In this document: positions 59,431 to 64,000 of the stretch, in pieces
How positions within the stretch are numbered: position 1 is the first letter of the stretch
Layout of the letters: the number at the start of each line of letters is the position of its first letter
From: Leptodactylus fallax
Taxonomy: Eukaryota; Chordata; Amphibia; Anura; Leptodactylidae
Length of the DNA: 64,000 bases
Assembly: GCA_947044405.1 (NCBI GenBank)
Contig: CAMRHE010001093.1
Location: 16,001-80,000, forward strand
Direction of reading: 5' to 3'
Program-made: the position numbers and the translations under genes
Notes under the pieces: model-generated
Database searches by the model: none
Seen by the model: only the letters and a program-made list of their open reading frames with translations
Told to the model about the DNA's origin: nothing

Positions 59431-59800
59431 GGTGGCTATGGAAACCTGGTGTAAAGCTGTGTGTATGTCAAGACTGAAGAACCTACGAGTTTCCATTGGT
59501 CCATAAGCATCATGTGATCATGTGTATCTCAGTTTGGAGATCAGTGAAAAACCTGCGATCGATTGTTATAGAAACCTGGAGTAAAGCTGTGTGTATGTGA
59601 CCTTGTGTAACAGTGTCATCCACAGTGAAAGACTTGCAGGCTTCTATTGGCTAATGCAGGTCAGTTTTTTGGGAATACTGTATCTCAGGAATGGTATGTC
59701 ATAGAGAGCGGAGACCCGGTCTAAAACCTTCCGGGACACCTGATGTACATGTGTGAGATACACTATATGGAGCCTAGTATTAATCTCCAAAAAGAAAATG
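59431..59800 (+). repeat. Dispersed repeat fragment, copy B
   Basis: The phrase ctatggaaacctggtgtaaa at 59436 and its relative ttatagaaacctggagtaaa at about 59565, each followed by gctgtgtgtatgt, form a tandem pair. The phrase ctatatggagcctagtatta at 59762 matches copy A at 57516. Confidence 0.5.
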
Positions 59801-60159
59801 CAAAATTGCAATGGTGGGCCACGGTATTCGGTTGTGAGCCGGAGTCAGAGGCATACCGCCAGATATATAAACTGATTGGTCGCACCATCGTAGGTCCACC
59901 AGGGGGCGTGCTAGGGTTACTGAGGTAACCTAAGATGCCATATCTCATACACAGCGCAGCACAGACATGTGACCGCTAACAACAAAGAGCTAGGATCACA
60001 TATGCTGATAGGCTTAACAAAAATACTGCAGTATTGGTAATGTAATAGCGCATCATACAGGGATGATCGGAGTCAGAATCCAGGATCCATATGTTGGTGA
60101 GACAGTACAGAATGCTAGAGCAAGTGACACAATAAGCATTTGCAATAACATTAAGAAGA

Positions 60160-60194
<35 letters not shown>

Positions 60195-60223
60195 TATATA
60201 TATACACACACACACACACACAC
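60160..60223. repeat. Compound (CT)n(TA)n(AC)n microsatellite
   Basis: Three dinucleotide runs in succession. Confidence 0.95.
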
Positions 60224-60711
60224 TATGTCAATGCTGGACCTTCCAGGGGCTGGTTACCAGGCAAGTAAGACACTAGAGGAGTGTGTGCAAGTTCACACTA
60301 GTGCTTTGTTAGGAGGAGTTCACAGAGTCCATAACATAAATGGCTTCCAGCAGCATAAGGCAACACAAAACGGCTTGTCTTAGCCAAGTGGCGGAAAGTC
60401 CAGCAAGACAAAATAGTCTTTAAGACAGAAACAGTCCAGCAGGCTCACCAAGTTAGCAGTTTTGTCTCCACTTTCTGTCCTTCACACAGGCAGTGTGTTT
60501 GTAGCTCTGAGCCACCATCAGCAGAGACACAACCTCCTATCTGGTCAGCATTAAGGCTTCAACCCGGCTCTAACAAAACCCAGGACTAGAGCTTTGAGCC
60601 CAGGTCTATAATCACACCCAAACCCGGGACATAGATTCCAGTCCATTACCTAGTGGAGAGGAGCCACCTTAGTGGGAAGTATCTTCCCTCCACAATCTTT
60701 CCCTCTGCCTG

Positions 60712-60743
<32 letters not shown>
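60224..60743. other. Unassigned sequence ending in (TA)n
   Basis: About 490 bases with no recognised gene, then a (TA)n run at about 60713-60743 up to the Tc1 element. Confidence 0.5.
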
Positions 60744-60745
<2 letters not shown>

Positions 60746-60748
<3 letters not shown>

Positions 60749-62051
60749 TGGGTACGGAAAGTATTCAGACCCCTTTAAATTTTTCACTCTTTGTTTCATT
60801 GCAGCCATTTGCTAAAAGCAAAACAGTTCCTTTTATTCCTCAGTAATGTACACTCAGCTCCCCATCCTGACAGAAAAATACAGAAATGTAGATATTTTTG
60901 CAAATTTATTAAAAAAGAAAACCTGCAATCTCCCATGGCCATAAGTATTCGGAGCCTTTGCTCAGTACTGAGTAGAAGCCGCTTCCTTCTGAGCCAGTAC
61001 AGCCAGGAGTCTTCTTGGGAATGATACAACAAGTTTGTCACATCTGGATTTGGGGATCCTCGGCCATTCTTCCTTGCAGATCCTCTCCAGTTCCGTCAGG
61101 TTGGATGGTGAACGTTGGTGGAGCCATTGTCAGGTCTCTCCAGAGATGCTCAGTTGGGTTGAGGTCCGGGCTCTGGCTGGGCCAGTCAGGAATGGTCACA
61201 GAGTTGTTCCTTTGTTATTTTAGCCGTGTGCTTAGGGTCAGTGTCTTGTTGGAACCTTATTTCTCATAGTCTGGGAGACCTTCATGTGTTTTTTGGCTTT
61301 CCTATGTCTTGCACTGAGGAGAGGCTTCCTTCGGGCTGCTCTGCCATAAAGCCCCGACTGGTGGAGGCTGCAGTGATAGTGACTTTGTGGAACTTTCTCC
61401 CATCTCCCTACTGCATCTCTGGAGCTCGGCCACAGTCATCTTTGGCTTCTTCTTTACCTCTCTCACCAAGGCTCTTCTCCCACCATTGCTCAGTGTGGCT
61501 GGACGGCCAGGTCTAGGAGGAGTTCTGCTCGTCCCAAACTTCTTCCATGTAAGGATTATGGAGGCCGCTGTGCTCTTAGGGACCTTGGCCAGATCTGTGC
61601 CTTGCCACAATTCTGTCTCTGAGCTCCTTGGGCAGTTCCTTTGACCTCCTGATTCTCATTTGCTCTGACATGCAGTGTGAGCTGTGAGGTCTTATATAGA
61701 CAGGTGTGCGCCGCTCCTAATCAAGTCCAATCAGTTTAATTAAACACAGCTGGACTCCAATGAAGGAGTAAAACCATCTCAAGGAGGATCAGAAGGAAAT
61801 GGACAGCAGTGAGTTATATATGAGGGTCACAGCAAAGGCTCCGAATACTTATGGCCATGGGAGATTGCAGGTTTTCTTTTTTAATAAATTTGCAAAAATA
61901 TCTACATTTCTGGGTATTTTTTTCTGTCAAGATTGGTTGAGGAGTTTACATTAATGAGAAATAAAATGAACTTTTTTACTTTTAGCAAAAGGCTGCAATG
62001 AAACAAAGAGTGAAAAATTTAAAGGGATCTGAATACTTTCCATACCCATTG
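60746..62051 (-). mobile_element. Tc1-like transposon with internal deletion
   Basis: The left end is cagtgggtacggaaagtatt and the right end mirrors it (atactttccatacccattg), with TA at 62052-62053; the left flanking dinucleotide is ca rather than ta. Terminal repeats extend about 210 bp and diverge from each other in places. The coding region is shorter than a full Tc1 transposase gene. Confidence 0.9.
61060..61640 (-). pseudogene. Tc1-like transposase remnant
   Basis: On the minus strand the N-terminal part (VPKSTAASIILTWKKFG, then PGRPATLSNGG and KPKMTVAELQRC) lies at about 61610-61390. It passes through a deletion near 61260-61320 that removes the region with the first catalytic Asp. The second Asp region (a QQDTDPKH-like run near 61240) and the Glu region (SQSPDLNPTEHLWRDL near 61150) survive in other frames. 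Heavily broken. Confidence 0.82.
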
Positions 62052-62052
62052 T

Positions 62053-64000
62053 ATCTATAATACATAGTGTGTGACACTGTCAGGACTCCTAGGACTAGAT
62101 ATCTATAAAACATAGTGTATGGCACTGTCAGGGCTCCTAGGACTATATATGTATAATACATAGTGTATGACACTGTCAGGGCTCCTAGGACTATATATCT
62201 ATAATACATAGTGTATGACACTGTCAGGACTCCTAGGACTATATATCTATAATACTGTACATAGTGTATGACACTGTCAGGGCTCCTAGGACTATATATC
62301 TATAATACATAGTGTATGACACTGTCAGGGCTCCTAGGACTATATATCTATAATACATAGTGTATGACACTGTCAGGACTCCTAGGACTATATATCTATA
62401 ATACTGTACATAGTGTATGACACTGTCAGGGCTCCTAGGACTATATATCTATAATACATAGTGTATAACACTGTCAGGACTCCTAGGACTATATATCTAT
62501 AATACATAGTGTATGACACTGTCAGGGCTCCTAGGACTATATATCTATAATACATAGTGTATGACACTGTCAGGGCTCCTAGGACTAGATTTCTATAAAA
62601 CATAGTGTGTGACACTGTCAGGGCTCCTAGGACTAGATATCTATAAACCATAGTGTATGACACTGTCAGGGCTCCTAGGACTATATATCTATAATACATA
62701 GTGTATGACACTGTCAGGACTCCTAGGACTATATATCTATAATACATAGTGTATGACACTGTCAGGGCTCCTAGGACTATATATCTATAATACATAGTGT
62801 ATGACACTGTCAGGACTCCTAGGACTATATATCTATAATACATAGTGTATGACACTGTCAGGGCTCCTAGGACTATATATCTATAATACATAGTGTATGA
62901 CGCTGTCAGGGCTGCTAGGACTATATATCTATAATACATAGTGTATGACACTGTCAGGGCTCCTAGGACTATATATCTATAATACATAGTGTATGACACT
63001 GTCAGGACTCCTTGGACTATATATATCTATAATACATAGTGTATGACACTGTCAGGGTTCCTAGGACTATATATCTATAATACATAGTGTATGACACTGT
63101 CAGGGCTGCTAGGACTATATATCTATAATACATAGTGTATGACGCTCTCAGGGCTGCTAGGACTATATATCTATAATACATAGTGTATGACACTGTCAGG
63201 GCTCCTAGGACTATATATCTATAATACATAGTGTATGACACTGTCAGGGCTCCTAGGACTAGATTTCTATAAAACATAGTGTGTGACACTGTCAGGGCTC
63301 CTAGGACTAGATTTCTATAAACCATAGTGTATGACACTGTCAGGGCTCCTAGGACTATATATCTATAATACATAGTGTATGACACTGTCAGGACTCCTAG
63401 GACTATATATCTATAATACATAGTGTATGACACTGTCAGGGCTCCTAGGACTATATATCTATAATACATAGTGTATGACACTGTCAGGACTCCTAGGACT
63501 ATATATCTATAATACATAGTGTATGACACTGTCAGGACTCCTAGGACTATATATCTATAATACATAGTGTATGACGCTGTCAGGGCTCCTAGGACTATAT
63601 ATCTATATTACATAGTGTATGACACTGTCAGGGCTCCCAGGACTATATATCTATAATACATAGTGTATGACACTGTCAGGGCTCCTAGGACTATATATCT
63701 ATATTACATAGTGTATGACACTGTCAGGGTTCCTAGGACTATATATCTATAATACATAGTGTATGACACTGTCAGGGCTCCTAGGACTAGATTTCTATAA
63801 AACATAGTGTGTGACACTGTCAGGGCTCCTAGGACTAGATATCTATAAACCATAGTGTATGACACTGTCAGGGCTCCTAGGACTATATATCTATAATACA
63901 TAGTGTATGACACTGTCAGGACTCCTAGGACTATATATCTATAATACATAGTGTATGAAACTGTCAGGGCTCCTAGGACTATATATCTATAATACATAGT
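62053..64000 (-). repeat. 48-bp minisatellite array (minus orientation)
   Basis: About 40 units reading tatctataatacatagtgta then tgacactgtcagggctccta, the reverse complement of the 5548-6986 array. Variant pairs with gatttctataaaacatagtg and ctataaaccatag recur near 62587, 63263 and 63789. The array runs off the right edge. Confidence 0.97.

Overview
The window reads as eukaryotic, repeat-dominated DNA from a vertebrate, most likely an anuran amphibian with a large genome. The basis is several different Tc1-type DNA transposons, a CR1 LINE with an esterase ORF1, L2/Rex-like LINE pieces, a chromodomain Gypsy element, solo LTRs, a TTAA-target piggyBac-like element, very long minisatellites, and one spliced exon with a Ly6/three-finger cysteine pattern. 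The species call is an inference from element types. There are no bacterial-type operons, and I recognised no tRNA or rRNA genes.

About 27-28 kb (roughly 43%, by my own boundary estimates) is minisatellite, in about eleven unrelated families: 30 bp (1-1648), 24 bp (4301-4614), 45 bp (5026-5461), 48 bp (5548-6986, and inverted at 62053-64000), a (TA)n-containing unit (8317-10917), 29-31 bp (21795-31121 with insertions, inverted at 31445-31876), 31 bp (33153-33826, and inverted at 36863-38832), 42 bp (39264-39588), a second 31 bp family (40172-47143 with an insertion), a GA-rich unit of about 33 bp (47513-54393) and 34 bp (55605-56996).

Layout. 1-2260: end of the 30-bp array, then the last exon and 3' UTR of a Ly6-like gene, the only host-gene candidate. 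2302-3882: a complete but frameshifted Tc1 element. 4.3-10.9 kb: four minisatellites and a deleted Tc1 element. 10.9-17.05 kb: a LINE 3' end fused to an LTR element whose internal region encodes only a gag-like protein (with an in-frame stop) and a small membrane-segment ORF. 17-21.8 kb: mostly unassigned DNA with LINE, LTR and foldback fragments. 21.8-31.9 kb: one large minisatellite interrupted by an intact Tc1 transposon (23091-24739), a TTAA-flanked element (27509-28528) and a solo LTR (28631-29270). 33.1-38.8 kb: oppositely oriented 31-bp arrays flanking a truncated Gypsy chromovirus, with a second solo LTR inside the right array. 40.2-47.1 kb: a 31-bp array split by an almost complete CR1 LINE (41699-46095). 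47.5-54.4 kb: a 6.9-kb GA-rich array. 54.6-62.05 kb: a Tc1-type MITE, the 34-bp array, a Tc1 element with a suspicious homopolymer patch at its end, and a deleted Tc1 element. 62.05-64 kb: the inverted 48-bp array.

The genes form no pathway; the coherent story is nested insertion. Several mobile elements sit inside pre-existing minisatellites with clean target sites, which gives a relative order of events. The two most complete coding units are the 340-residue Tc1 transposase at 23489-24511 and CR1 ORF1 at 42085-43101. I found no convincing novel host system. The most unusual objects are the gag-only LTR element, the density and inverted pairing of the minisatellites, and the fold-back arrangement of arrays around 31.3 kb and 33-37 kb.
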